Assembly: GCA_024102815.1 (NCBI GenBank)
Contig: JAGFJJ010000031.1
Coordinates: forward strand, 124,001 to 188,000
Reading direction: 5' to 3'
Length of the DNA: 64,000 bases
DNA from: Phycisphaerae bacterium
Lineage (GTDB): Bacteria > Planctomycetota > Phycisphaerae > UBA1845
The notes beneath the pieces are model-generated. The model did not search any database, was not told the DNA's origin, and worked only from the letters and a program-made list of their open reading frames with translations. This document shows, one piece after another, positions 1 to 9,021 of the stretch (the first letter of the stretch is position 1; each line of letters starts with the position of its first letter). The translations under genes were made by a program, and so were the position numbers.

Positions 1-1
1 C

Positions 2-316
<315 letters not shown>

Positions 317-333
317 TCGGCGAAGGGGCGCAA

Positions 334-642
334 ATGATCGAGCTGATAGAAAAGCATCGTGCGCGTCTTGACGAGCTGTGCCGCGCGTTCGACGTACACC
401 GGCTATACTTGATCGGCTCCGCGCTCCGAGGGGATTTCGACCCACAGCGGAGCGACCTCGATTTCGTCGTTGAGTTTAACCATTTCACCGTGCATGAGGC
501 CGCGGATCGATTTTTCGGTTTGTTGGTTGATCTGGAGGAGCTCTTCGGGCGAAAGATTGACCTCATTTCCTATCGCGCGATCCGCAATCCCGTCTTCAAG
601 CGGATCGTCGATGAGCGTCGGATGATGTTGTATGCCGCCTGA
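334..642 (+). CDS. MNT-type nucleotidyltransferase antitoxin (MntA-like)
   Basis: This 102-residue minimal nucleotidyltransferase has the Gly28-Ser29 motif followed by the metal-binding pair Asp41-x-Asp43 (SDLDFVVEF) and a further acidic strand (KIDLIS). Family knowledge: MntA proteins are the antitoxins of HEPN toxins and inactivate them by adding AMP to a tyrosine near the toxin active site. The gene overlaps the HEPN gene by 11 bases, the usual arrangement of this module, so coupled translation is likely. It lies 18 bases after the hpd stop, inside a tyrosine-catabolism operon where it has no metabolic role. Function is assigned from motifs and partner only. Confidence 0.85.
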   Translation: MIELIEKHRARLDELCRAFDVHRLYLIGSALRGDFDPQRSDLDFVVEFNHFTVHEAADRFFGLLVDLEELFGRKIDLISYRAIRNPVFKRIVDERRMMLYAA

Positions 643-970
643 AACGACTAAGTTGCTGTTGGATATGGCGGCGGCTGCCGACCGGATCACCCGATTCACC
701 GCGGGCAAGGCGTTTGAGGACTTCGCGGGAGATGAACTATTGCGCTCAGCCGTCGAGCGCCAATGCGGCATTATCGGCGAGGCCATGGTTCGACTGATTC
801 AATGCGACTCGACGGCAGCGGAGAGCCTTACCGACTACCGCAAGATTGCAGGATTTCGACACGTGCTCGTACATGGATACGACGCGATCGATGATGAGGT
901 GACCTGGAGCATTGTAACGGAGAAGCTTCCCGTCCTGCGCTCGGAATTGGAGAAGCTGCTTGCCGGATAA
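632..970 (+). CDS. HEPN-domain toxin (HepT-like)
   Basis: This 112-residue all-helical HEPN protein of the HepT/DUF86 group has the RX4H RNase motif at Arg76-His-Val-Leu-Val-His81, followed by Tyr83, which is the tyrosine AMPylated by MntA in studied pairs. HepT toxins are ribonucleases that cut RNA and stop growth when not modified. The start ATG lies inside the end of the antitoxin gene, so the pair is translationally coupled. After its stop come 102 bases before hmgA. That stretch contains a near copy of the hpd 3' end, suggesting how the module was inserted. Confidence 0.83.
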   Translation: MPPETTKLLLDMAAAADRITRFTAGKAFEDFAGDELLRSAVERQCGIIGEAMVRLIQCDSTAAESLTDYRKIAGFRHVLVHGYDAIDDEVTWSIVTEKLPVLRSELEKLLAG

Positions 971-1030
971 GGTCGCGGTGACGCCTGAGGGTTGGCTGCC
1001 GCGGCTGCCAGACAAATTGACATCTGAAGT

Positions 1031-1066
1031 CTCAAGGCCTTCATCAGCATCGCGCGGGAGCAGGAG
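1031..1066 (+). repeat. Repeat of the hpd 3' coding end, located after the toxin-antitoxin pair
   Basis: Bases 1032-1066 match hpd bases 261-298 at 33 of 35 aligned positions, with one 3-base gap. The translated remnant reads KAF-ISIAREQEL against [13 protein letters not shown] in hpd, and it runs in frame into the hmgA ATG at 1073. A stop (TGA, 1024-1026) lies just upstream, so the remnant is not translated as part of a longer gene. It also supplies the AGGAG ribosome-binding site of hmgA. It reads as the original or duplicated hpd end left behind when mntA/hepT arrived. Confidence 0.85.
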
Positions 1067-1072
1067 CTTATC

Positions 1073-2287
1073 ATGATCCACTACCACCGACTCGGCAGCG
1101 TTCCCCCCAAGCATCACGTCACGCACTACGAGGACGGCAAGCTCCTTATGGAACAGTGTATGACCCGCGTGGGGTTCGACAGCACCTACAGCATTCTCTA
1201 CTACCGCACGCCGCCGACGGACGAGTTCAGCGTGCGATCGATGGAGGTGGCGGGGTTCTGTCCCATCGAACCGGTGGCCGAGCAGCCGCTGCACCGGCGG
1301 CACATCCGCACGCAGGACCTGAAGACCGACGGCGACTTCCTGACGGCTCGCCGAACGGTGCTGATGAACGACGACGTGCGCGTGGGCATCTGCAAAACAA
1401 GCAGGCCGGCGGAGCACTGGTTCAACAACGGCGAGGGCGACGAATGCTGGTTCGCGTATGACAAGGGCGGGACGCTTGAGAGCGTGTACGGCCTGCTGCC
1501 GTTTCGCAAACACGACTACGTGATCATCCCCAAGGGGACGCCGTATCGGCTGCACGTGGAGGGTGATCGGGGGACGTTCCTCGTTTTTGAGTCACCAAGT
1601 TACATCGATCTGCCCAAACAGTATCGCAACGAGAGCGGGCAGGTGACCATGGACGCGCCGTACTCTCACCGCGACTTCCGCGTTCCGACGGAGATGCTCA
1701 CGTTCGACCCGGCGAAACACGGCAAGGGGCCGTATCCGCTGGTGGTCAAGCACGGCAACCGGCTGACGGTGCACGAGTATCGCCACTTTCCGTGGGACAT
1801 CGCCGGGTGGGACGGGCTCTCTTATCCCGTGGCGTTCAACATTCACGACTACCAGCCGCGCACGGCCAGCGTCCACCTGCCGCCGACCACGCACATCACC
1901 TTCGCCGGCCGGGGGTTCATCATTTGCAGCTTCGTGCCCCGCAAGGTGGACTACTACGACCGCAACGGGGTCAAGGCCATTCCCTGCCCGTACGGCCACG
2001 CCAGCGTGGACTGCGACGAGATTCTCTATTACGTGGAGGGCAATTTCACCTCGCGGAAGGGGATCGAATCGCAGTCGATCAGCCTGCACCCTATGGGCGT
2101 GCCGCACGGCCCGCACCCGGGCACCTATGAGAAGAGCATCGGCCACGACCGCACGCTGGAGCTCGCGGTCATGTGCGATACGTTCAAACCGCTCCGCCTG
2201 ACGTCCGTGGCCGACGCCGTCGAGGACAAGGATTACCACTACACGTGGGTGAAGCGGGAGAACGAGGCGATGGAGACGAGTAAGTAG
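1073..2287 (+). CDS. hmgA: Homogentisate 1,2-dioxygenase
   Basis: This 404-residue ring-cleaving dioxygenase converts homogentisate to maleylacetoacetate, the step after Hpd in tyrosine catabolism. The cupin core is clear. The region around residues 300-350 holds DEILYYVEGNF, whose Glu is an expected iron ligand, and MGVPHGPHPGTYEKSIG with conserved His residues. The ATG at 1073 follows AGGAG with good spacing, within the hpd-like remnant. Length is slightly under the roughly 440 residues of well-known homologues, as in the short bacterial group. No fahA or maleylacetoacetate isomerase gene is present downstream; an unrelated Fic cassette follows. Confidence 0.93.
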   Translation: MIHYHRLGSVPPKHHVTHYEDGKLLMEQCMTRVGFDSTYSILYYRTPPTDEFSVRSMEVAGFCPIEPVAEQPLHRRHIRTQDLKTDGDFLTARRTVLMNDDVRVGICKTSRPAEHWFNNGEGDECWFAYDKGGTLESVYGLLPFRKHDYVIIPKGTPYRLHVEGDRGTFLVFESPSYIDLPKQYRNESGQVTMDAPYSHRDFRVPTEMLTFDPAKHGKGPYPLVVKHGNRLTVHEYRHFPWDIAGWDGLSYPVAFNIHDYQPRTASVHLPPTTHITFAGRGFIICSFVPRKVDYYDRNGVKAIPCPYGHASVDCDEILYYVEGNFTSRKGIESQSISLHPMGVPHGPHPGTYEKSIGHDRTLELAVMCDTFKPLRLTSVADAVEDKDYHYTWVKRENEAMETSK

Positions 2288-2351
2288 GGGGTGGGTGGCA
2301 TGGCCGCGCTTCGTGTCCACGAATGATAAGGGACGCGTTGCCGGCCGAACA

Positions 2352-2370
2352 TGCCCAAGAAGGGTGGGCA
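2352..2370 (+). terminator. Small hairpin after hmgA (possible terminator)
   Basis: TGCCCA (2352-2357) and TGGGCA (2365-2370) form a 6-bp stem with a 7-base loop, 65 bases after the hmgA stop. There is no U-tract, so termination is uncertain. The rest of the 198-base gap 2288-2485 shows no gene. Confidence 0.3.
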
Positions 2371-2485
2371 AGGCATCCGGCGGTCCGCGTGGCTTTGTTC
2401 GGCTACCGACCCGCAAGTGCAGCGCTTGGCATGCACTGCAGGGCATGATAAGATTAGATTGGGCTTGGACTAGCGGAGCATCGAT

Positions 2486-3232
2486 ATGGCGGGCCAGCAC
2501 TTCGAGTTCACAAGAGAGGGTGCCAACGAGCTAATCGAGAAGGTTGGCATCACCGTCGCGCCGACGATAGAGTTGAGCCTTGAGCGACCACATTTCCTGG
2601 AGTTTTTCAACTGCGTTTCAAAGGAGTATCCGAACCTTTTCGAGTCGATGCGATTGAATCCTTCTGAGTTTTCAATCTTCAAGACGTTTGAATTCCCAGG
2701 CAAGGGTTCCGCCGAGGCGCCGACCTTTGTGCTCGGTTCACGCGGGCCTTTGCTAATACTCCCCCGCCGACTTTCAGCGATTGACGCTGAGACTTCGTTG
2801 CAGGCGACCGATAATGACGTTATGAAAATCCTTAAGAGTTTTCGGACGTGCTTTCGGCAACTCAGGATTTATCGGGTCGGAAAGATTCGCGAATATATAT
2901 TTGATTGTGGTGAAACCGATTCGAATGACATGGTGCGACGTGCGTTCCTGGGAATCGATTCACCGACCAGCGAAATCCTCCTGCGAATAAACGTCGGAGA
3001 TGCAGTGAACAATAAGATCTTTACGGTCCAGCCGGTTCGACGACATACCGCTGATGCGACTGGAAGGATCGAACCGACCGGCTTTGGGATCAAAGTCTCG
3101 GTGGATTTCAATAATGCTGATGTGTCTAGGGAGTTGAACGATGATGAAATAGTTGCGTTACTGCATCGTAGTAACGACTTTCACGATAGTGCTGCAATCG
3201 ATTTTCTCAATAGCCGGAGGCTAGGTCAATGA
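2486..3232 (+). CDS. Hypothetical protein, first gene of a Fic cassette
   Basis: This is an unrecognised 248-residue soluble protein with no signal peptide or membrane segment. The pattern of an N-terminal proline-containing beta segment (VAPTIELSLERP), a helix ending KEYPNLFESM, and a later conserved-looking RIYRVGKIREYIF strand recalls the sporadically distributed TIGR04255 family. That resemblance is from memory of the layout and is not confirmed. ATG 2486 follows GGAG at a proper distance. Its stop overlaps the next start (ATGA at 3229-3232), so the two are translationally coupled. Base composition is visibly more AT-rich than the hpd/hmgA genes, which hints at transfer. Confidence 0.6.
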   Translation: MAGQHFEFTREGANELIEKVGITVAPTIELSLERPHFLEFFNCVSKEYPNLFESMRLNPSEFSIFKTFEFPGKGSAEAPTFVLGSRGPLLILPRRLSAIDAETSLQATDNDVMKILKSFRTCFRQLRIYRVGKIREYIFDCGETDSNDMVRRAFLGIDSPTSEILLRINVGDAVNNKIFTVQPVRRHTADATGRIEPTGFGIKVSVDFNNADVSRELNDDEIVALLHRSNDFHDSAAIDFLNSRRLGQ

Positions 3233-3537
3233 TATTCTTACCTCCCATTCAAACAAGCTGCGCTGTGCCCGCGACAATTGACACGCGGGTCGTCGAGTCG
3301 CGTTGGCCGAGTTCGACAACTTCAGTCCAAGTTGTGATTCCTGGCGCGTGGAACAAGCGATCTGCTGTCTCTCTATATTCGGCGGCGGTCGCAGGAGTCA
3401 TAACGATGTTGGAATCATCATTGGATCGACGGATGGCGGTTGAACGCGCACTAAACTCCCAGGCGGATATCCGCAAACAGAGCATTGATGCTTGGGCAGA
3501 CGAGCTTGCACGCAATGTGGGACCTGCAGGGGATTGA
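3229..3537 (+). CDS. Small hypothetical protein, second gene of a Fic cassette
   Basis: This 102-residue protein is of unknown function. A mildly hydrophobic stretch (AVSLYSAAVAGVITML, around residues 45-60) is followed by a charged helix (DRRMAVERALNSQADIRKQSIDAWADEL). It starts inside the preceding stop (ATGA) and overlaps the Fic gene by 23 bases, so all three are likely co-translated. Its size and position make it a candidate antitoxin, adaptor or immunity partner of the Fic protein. It lacks the (S/T)xxxE(G/N) inhibitory helix motif that regulates many Fic enzymes. Function unknown. Confidence 0.55.
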   Translation: MIFLPPIQTSCAVPATIDTRVVESRWPSSTTSVQVVIPGAWNKRSAVSLYSAAVAGVITMLESSLDRRMAVERALNSQADIRKQSIDAWADELARNVGPAGD

Positions 3538-4174
3538 AGTACACCCGCCAGATTGCCCCCCATGGGGGTATGACGCCCATCCAGAACGGGGCACCCGCTT
3601 GCATTCCGCGGTAGCTGCTATTTGCGCGGATATCCGAAATGACGCCGCTGTTCTTCTGGCGGCGCTTGCGGATACACGGCCGATTCATAAGCGACTATTC
3701 ACGAAATTAACTCCGCCCGGATACGATTATTATGCTGGCAACTACCGAGGCGACCACTATAGGTGTTTGCGAAACTACCGGAATTGCATTCCGGGGGATG
3801 AGCGAGTCAGCGTGCATCCCTGGGAAGTCGGTGCGGCAATGCGAGGGCTGCACGAACAAATCGGGCAGTTGACGGCAGTGATCGACAGCGCCGTTGACGT
3901 CTCAGCGGCACAGAGGTTGAACATGGCTGTCATTGCAGGCACGGCGGTCCTCGTCGACTTCCTTACGATCCATCCGTATATGGATGGAAACGGTCACGTG
4001 GCACGTATACTACTTTGGAGTGTGTTGGGCAGATACGGATACTGGCCTGACCCCAAGAGGTGGCGAATTGAACCCCGTACGAGGCACCCGGATTATGTCG
4101 ACGGGCTGTTCAGGTACCGTCGGGGACAACGAGAGATTCTCGAGAACTTCGTATTGTGGACATTGGGTGCGTAG
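3515..4174 (+). CDS. Fic-domain protein
   Basis: This is a Fic/Doc-fold protein of about 219 residues. The core motif is HPYMDGNGHVAR (bases about 3970-4005), matching HPFx(D/E)GNG(R/K)xxR with Tyr for Phe and His for the Arg/Lys that normally binds the ATP phosphates. Fic proteins usually transfer AMP, and some transfer phosphate or other groups, to target hydroxyls. ATG 3515 (MWDLQGIEVHPP) is chosen. TTG 3485 and ATG 3488 are in-frame alternatives but lie deeper in the upstream gene. No inhibitory (S/T)xxxE(G/N) motif is seen in this protein or its two partners. A three-gene toxin-antitoxin or defence unit is an inference. Confidence 0.8.
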   Translation: MWDLQGIEVHPPDCPPWGYDAHPERGTRLHSAVAAICADIRNDAAVLLAALADTRPIHKRLFTKLTPPGYDYYAGNYRGDHYRCLRNYRNCIPGDERVSVHPWEVGAAMRGLHEQIGQLTAVIDSAVDVSAAQRLNMAVIAGTAVLVDFLTIHPYMDGNGHVARILLWSVLGRYGYWPDPKRWRIEPRTRHPDYVDGLFRYRRGQREILENFVLWTLGA

Positions 4175-4263
4175 GCCCCACGGCCGTGGCGATTTGAGAA
4201 TCGGCTCCGTTGAGGCAACGGGCACGCCAGTGCTGATGAGCATCGCAGCGGGGGTTACTCACC

Positions 4264-5121
4264 TCACCTCATCCCCACGCATTTCCTCTGCGGCAGTTGG
4301 GCCAGGGTCAGGACGAGGAGGTAGAGTCCGCCGGCGATGACGATCGTGGTCGCGCCGGGGGGGAGTTCCGGGCCGTAGCTCGCGGCCAGTCCGCCGGTGG
4401 TGACCACCGCGCTGATGAGCGTCGAGAGCAGCATCACCTGCCAGAGCCGGCCGACAAAGTGCCCGGCGATGGCCACGGGCAGCGTCAGCAGGGCGATGAC
4501 CAGCACCAATCCCACCACGGTTACGAGCACGACGACGGTCAATGCCGTCAGGCAGAGCAGCAGCAGGTAGTAGAACTCCACGCACACGCCGCGGAGTCGG
4601 GCGAATTCCTCGTCGAAGCAGACGGCGAGCAGCTTGTTGTAGAAGAGCAGGCCGGTGCCGACGACGAGCACGTCGAGGCCGGCGATGAGGGCGAGGTCCT
4701 CGCGGGAGACGAGCAGGATGTTGCCGAAGAGGTAGCTCATCAGGTCCTGGTAGTAGCCGGGCGTCTTGGCGATGAAGAGGACGCCGACGGCCATGCCGAT
4801 CGCCCATAGGGCGCTGATGACGGTGTCCTCCCGCTGGCGGGATTTCAGGCTCACCCAGCCGATGATCACCGCGGCGAGCAGTGCCGCGACGATGGCACCG
4901 TGCAGGGGGGTGAGGAAGGTCCAGCCGTGGACCTCGGCGAGGTAGCGGGCGACGCCCATGCCGCCGAGGGTGCAGTGGGCCACGCCGCCGGCGATGTAGG
5001 TGATCCGCCGGGCGACGACGTAGCTGCCGACGACGCCGCAGGCGATGCTGGCCACGATTCCGGCCAGCAGGGCGTATTGCAGGAAGGCGTTTTCGGCGAC
5101 AGCTCGGAGGAATTCGCTCAC
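4264..5121 (-). CDS. Metal ABC transporter permease (ZnuB/MntB type)
   Basis: This 285-residue integral membrane protein of the ABC-3 family has about eight hydrophobic segments. Family traits are the N-terminal NAFLQYALLAGIVASIACGVVGSYVV and RRITYIAGGVAHCTLGGMGVARYL, where Planctomycetes and others keep the GGxxH/C loop that contacts the ATPase. The chosen start is GTG 5121, which overlaps the ATPase stop (GTGA). Longer in-frame translation upstream is only a shadow of the ATPase gene. It works with the ATPase to import Zn2+ or Mn2+; the exact metal cannot be read from the sequence. No periplasmic binding protein gene is adjacent. Confidence 0.9.
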   Translation of the reverse strand: MSEFLRAVAENAFLQYALLAGIVASIACGVVGSYVVARRITYIAGGVAHCTLGGMGVARYLAEVHGWTFLTPLHGAIVAALLAAVIIGWVSLKSRQREDTVISALWAIGMAVGVLFIAKTPGYYQDLMSYLFGNILLVSREDLALIAGLDVLVVGTGLLFYNKLLAVCFDEEFARLRGVCVEFYYLLLLCLTALTVVVLVTVVGLVLVIALLTLPVAIAGHFVGRLWQVMLLSTLISAVVTTGGLAASYGPELPPGATTIVIAGGLYLLVLTLAQLPQRKCVGMR

Positions 5122-5909
5122 GGCTTGGCTCCGGCGGCGTTGTTCACGTGGTGGAGGAAGCGGACCGGCCGGCCGTACATGTCCGCGACGCGCTGCTCGG
5201 TAAGCTCGCTCGTCGAATGCGTGTGCACGTGGTGATCGACGCAGACGACGGTGCGGAAGTGGGCGGAGACGAAGCCGATGTCGTGCGAGACGATGACGAC
5301 GGTGAGGCGCTCGTTGAGGCCGCGAAGGAGCGTGTAGAGACTTTCCTGCACGGCGGGGTCGAGGTTGGCGGTGGGCTCGTCGAGGAGGAGGATTTCCGGC
5401 TCGCAGGCCAGTGCCCGGGCGATGAGCACGCGTTGCCGCTGTCCGCCGGACAGGGCGGAGAAGGGGCGCGCCGCGACGGAGTCGAGCCCGACTTCGCATA
5501 GCGCATTGCGGGCGAATTCGCGGTCCGCGCGGCGGTATCGGCCGAGGATGGAATCCCGGCCGAGGCGACCCATGAGCACGACGTCCATCACGCTGACGGG
5601 GAATTGCGGGTCGAGCTGCACGCGCTGGGGCATGTAGCCGATGCGGCGGCAGGCGTCGGAGGGATCGCGGCCGAGGACTTCGATGTCGCCCTTCTGCGGT
5701 TCGAGCAGGCCGAGGATGAGTTTGAGCAGGGTGGTCTTGCCGCCGCCGTTGGGTCCGATGATGCAGGCGTAGTCGCGGCGGGCGATGGTGAGGCTCACGT
5801 CGCGGAGGACGGGGGCGGCGTCGTAGGCGAAGGTGACGCCGGCAAGGCGGATCGCCGGCTGGTCGGTGTTGTCGAGGTTGCGTTGGCCGTTGCGCATGGG
5901 GCGTTCCAT
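5118..5909 (-). CDS. Metal ABC transporter ATPase (ZnuC/MntA type)
   Basis: This ABC ATPase of about 263 residues energises the adjoining permease. Walker A is GPNGGGKTT, the signature is LSGGQRQR, Walker B is ILLLDEPTANLD and the switch His lies in VSHD. The C-terminal HHVHTHSTSELTE segment is His-rich, as is common in zinc-uptake ATPases. ATG 5909 is used; ATG 5897 (MRNGQRN, with GGAA upstream) is an equally good start. The longest frame (6017) would overlap the regulator and is less likely. Gene order regulator-ATPase-permease suggests one operon controlled by the ribbon-helix-helix protein. Confidence 0.9.
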   Translation of the reverse strand: MERPMRNGQRNLDNTDQPAIRLAGVTFAYDAAPVLRDVSLTIARRDYACIIGPNGGGKTTLLKLILGLLEPQKGDIEVLGRDPSDACRRIGYMPQRVQLDPQFPVSVMDVVLMGRLGRDSILGRYRRADREFARNALCEVGLDSVAARPFSALSGGQRQRVLIARALACEPEILLLDEPTANLDPAVQESLYTLLRGLNERLTVVIVSHDIGFVSAHFRTVVCVDHHVHTHSTSELTEQRVADMYGRPVRFLHHVNNAAGAKP

Positions 5910-5961
5910 TCCCGGTGCATTGGTAGCCGATTCGGTCGTTCGGACTGTTTCCGTTTTCGAG

Positions 5962-6282
5962 CTAGCTCGAATCCCCGCGGCGACTCCGGCGGCGAGCGCG
6001 TCGCGGGCGATGTTCATTCGCCGCCGGATCGTGGGCGCAGACGAGGTGCCATTCGTGGCAGTCGTCGCACTCTTCCACCTTGTGGTCGGCCGAGAACTCC
6101 GCCCAGTGGTTGCGCTGCTGGGGGTTCAGGATGCCCGAGCCCTGGCAGAGCGGGCACATGTTGTCGAGGGCGGCGAGCACGGCCGAGCGGATGAAGGACG
6201 ACCGGTTGGGCACGGCGCGTAGGGCGTCTATGAGCGAGGCGTCGGCCTTGAAGGTGACGATGGAGTGCTTGGGCGATGACAT
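5962..6282 (-). CDS. Ribbon-helix-helix regulator with Cys/His metal-binding tail
   Basis: This is a 106-residue protein. Residues 5-40 (HSIVTFKADASLIDALRAVPNRSSFIRSAV) fit a CopG/NikR-like ribbon-helix-helix DNA-binding domain. The C-terminal half carries Cys43-x2-Cys46, Cys72-x2-Cys75, His59, His67, His76, His79, Cys82 and His84, enough for one or two zinc sites. ATG 6282 has GGAG ten bases upstream. It is the first gene before the metal ABC genes, so a role as metal-dependent repressor of that operon, analogous to Zur or NikR but of another fold or ligand set, is inferred. A perfect palindrome lies 28 bases upstream of its start. The basic tail (RRARRRSRR) may aid DNA contact. Confidence 0.75.
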   Translation of the reverse strand: MSSPKHSIVTFKADASLIDALRAVPNRSSFIRSAVLAALDNMCPLCQGSGILNPQQRNHWAEFSADHKVEECDDCHEWHLVCAHDPAANEHRPRRARRRSRRGDSS

Positions 6283-6309
6283 GTGGGCGTCTCCGCAGAA
6301 TCCGATCCC

Positions 6310-6328
6310 GGTAATATAAAGTATTACC
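6310..6328. promoter_or_regulatory. Palindromic operator candidate for the RHH metal regulator
   Basis: GGTAATA (6310-6316) and TATTACC (6322-6328) form a perfect 7-bp inverted repeat with a 5-base AT-rich centre. It stands out in a GC-rich region and sits 28 bases upstream of the regulator start, where it would overlap a promoter. Autoregulation and control of the metal ABC operon are inferred. Confidence 0.6.
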
Positions 6329-6392
6329 CGAGACCGGGAGAAAGGCAAGGCGCGACGCGGCGCATCGTGGGCGCCGTGGCGGACGGGTTGCG

Positions 6393-6866
6393 TTACCGAA
6401 GCTGCTCCAGGATCGATGTCCAGCGGGAGGGCAGGTCGGACCAGTCGTAGGGTTCGCCGCATTCGGGACAGCGGCCTTGGGGGTAGCTGCCGTGGAGGTC
6501 GTAGAGGCAGTTGGCGCAGCGGCGGTATTGGATTTCCTTGAGTTCGGTGGCCAATCGGGCCCAGCGGCGAGGTTGAAGAAGATACTTATCACCGAATACG
6601 AAGGCACCACAGAGAAGGCCTGGAATGCCATAGTAGGACGTTCGGAAGTACAACATGCAGATCATGAGTGCCACCGCGGTAATAGCGCAGGTGATCCGCA
6701 CGGGCCACGGAGCCATCATCTTATATCGCAATGTCCAAGTCACGCCCTGTTTGGTCAGGTTGCGATTGAAGTAATAGGCGCAGCCGAACGCCACGGCAGC
6801 GATCGCCGCGAGAAAGATCCACGGAATCAGCGAGACGGCAGGCATAATCCCAGGACAAATCTCCAT
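6393..6866 (-). CDS. Zinc-ribbon membrane protein
   Basis: This 157-residue protein has an N-terminal membrane segment (about residues 9-32), a second hydrophobic pair (about 54-90), and a C-terminal zinc ribbon CANCLYDLHGSYPQGRCPECG followed by EPYDW. This ribbon with the YDL(R/H)G and PECG..YDW pattern is widespread in small membrane proteins of Phycisphaerae-type planctomycetes, where its role is unknown. It overlaps the end of the upstream paralogue by about 40 bases (ATG 6845 would shorten this to 19), so the two are probably one transcription unit produced by duplication. Confidence 0.7.
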   Translation of the reverse strand: MEICPGIMPAVSLIPWIFLAAIAAVAFGCAYYFNRNLTKQGVTWTLRYKMMAPWPVRITCAITAVALMICMLYFRTSYYGIPGLLCGAFVFGDKYLLQPRRWARLATELKEIQYRRCANCLYDLHGSYPQGRCPECGEPYDWSDLPSRWTSILEQLR

Positions 6867-7312
6867 CGCTCACGCAAGCGCTGCCAATCATATTCGTGGC
6901 CACACTCAGGGCACTTTCCGTGAGGAGGGCTCCCGCGCAAATCATAAAGGCATTCGTCGCATCGACGGAAGTGACAGGCTTCGAGTTCCGCGAGAAGGTT
7001 GGGGCCTCGTCGCGGGCCAAAGTACGTTCCCTCAGCCACGAAGCCCGCCGTTCCAAGCAACATCAGTGGCCAGGAAAGCCACACGTCCGCCTCGGCGAGC
7101 TTCAACGCGAAACCCGGAATTACAAGAGAGCCGAGTGCAATCACAAGAAGGGGTGGTCGCAGGCGTGCCTGAAGTGCCGGCGAAAGATGGAGAATGCGTT
7201 GTCTCTCCCGGAACTGCCGATAGCCCGAATAGAGCGTTACCGCCAAGGCGAGCGCTACAGACAGGCAAGCTGCCCATCGGGCGATCTTCTGGACGAATTG
7301 CGAGAGAAGCAC
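6827..7312 (-). CDS. Zinc-ribbon membrane protein, paralogue of the next gene
   Basis: This is a 161-residue protein with three hydrophobic segments (about residues 15-32, 50-72 and 76-95) and the C-terminal ribbon CDECLYDLRGSPPHGKCPECGHEYDW. It has the same layout as the downstream gene: TM segments, a short basic linker with LLAELE, then the ribbon. The start is GTG 7312 with GAGGAA somewhat far upstream, so the exact start is uncertain. A role in protein-protein contact at the inner membrane is possible, but no function is known. Confidence 0.68.
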   Translation of the reverse strand: MLLSQFVQKIARWAACLSVALALAVTLYSGYRQFRERQRILHLSPALQARLRPPLLVIALGSLVIPGFALKLAEADVWLSWPLMLLGTAGFVAEGTYFGPRRGPNLLAELEACHFRRCDECLYDLRGSPPHGKCPECGHEYDWQRLRERWRFVLGLCLPSR

Positions 7313-7333
7313 GTCCAGTTGGTATTCCTCACT

Positions 7334-8959
<1,626 letters not shown>

Positions 8960-9021
8960 TGTCTTCTCTCTCCCCCAAGAAAAAGGATGTTTCCCCAGCC
9001 TCGCCGATGCGGGGCGGCGCG

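Noticed and set aside
1027-1072. Extending hmgA upstream through the hpd-like remnant
   Set aside because: There is no start codon in the remnant and a TGA stop at 1024-1026; ATG 1073 has a good ribosome-binding site.
746-1555. 269-codon antisense frame across hepT and hmgA
   Set aside because: It is a shadow of strongly recognised plus-strand genes and has no family resemblance.
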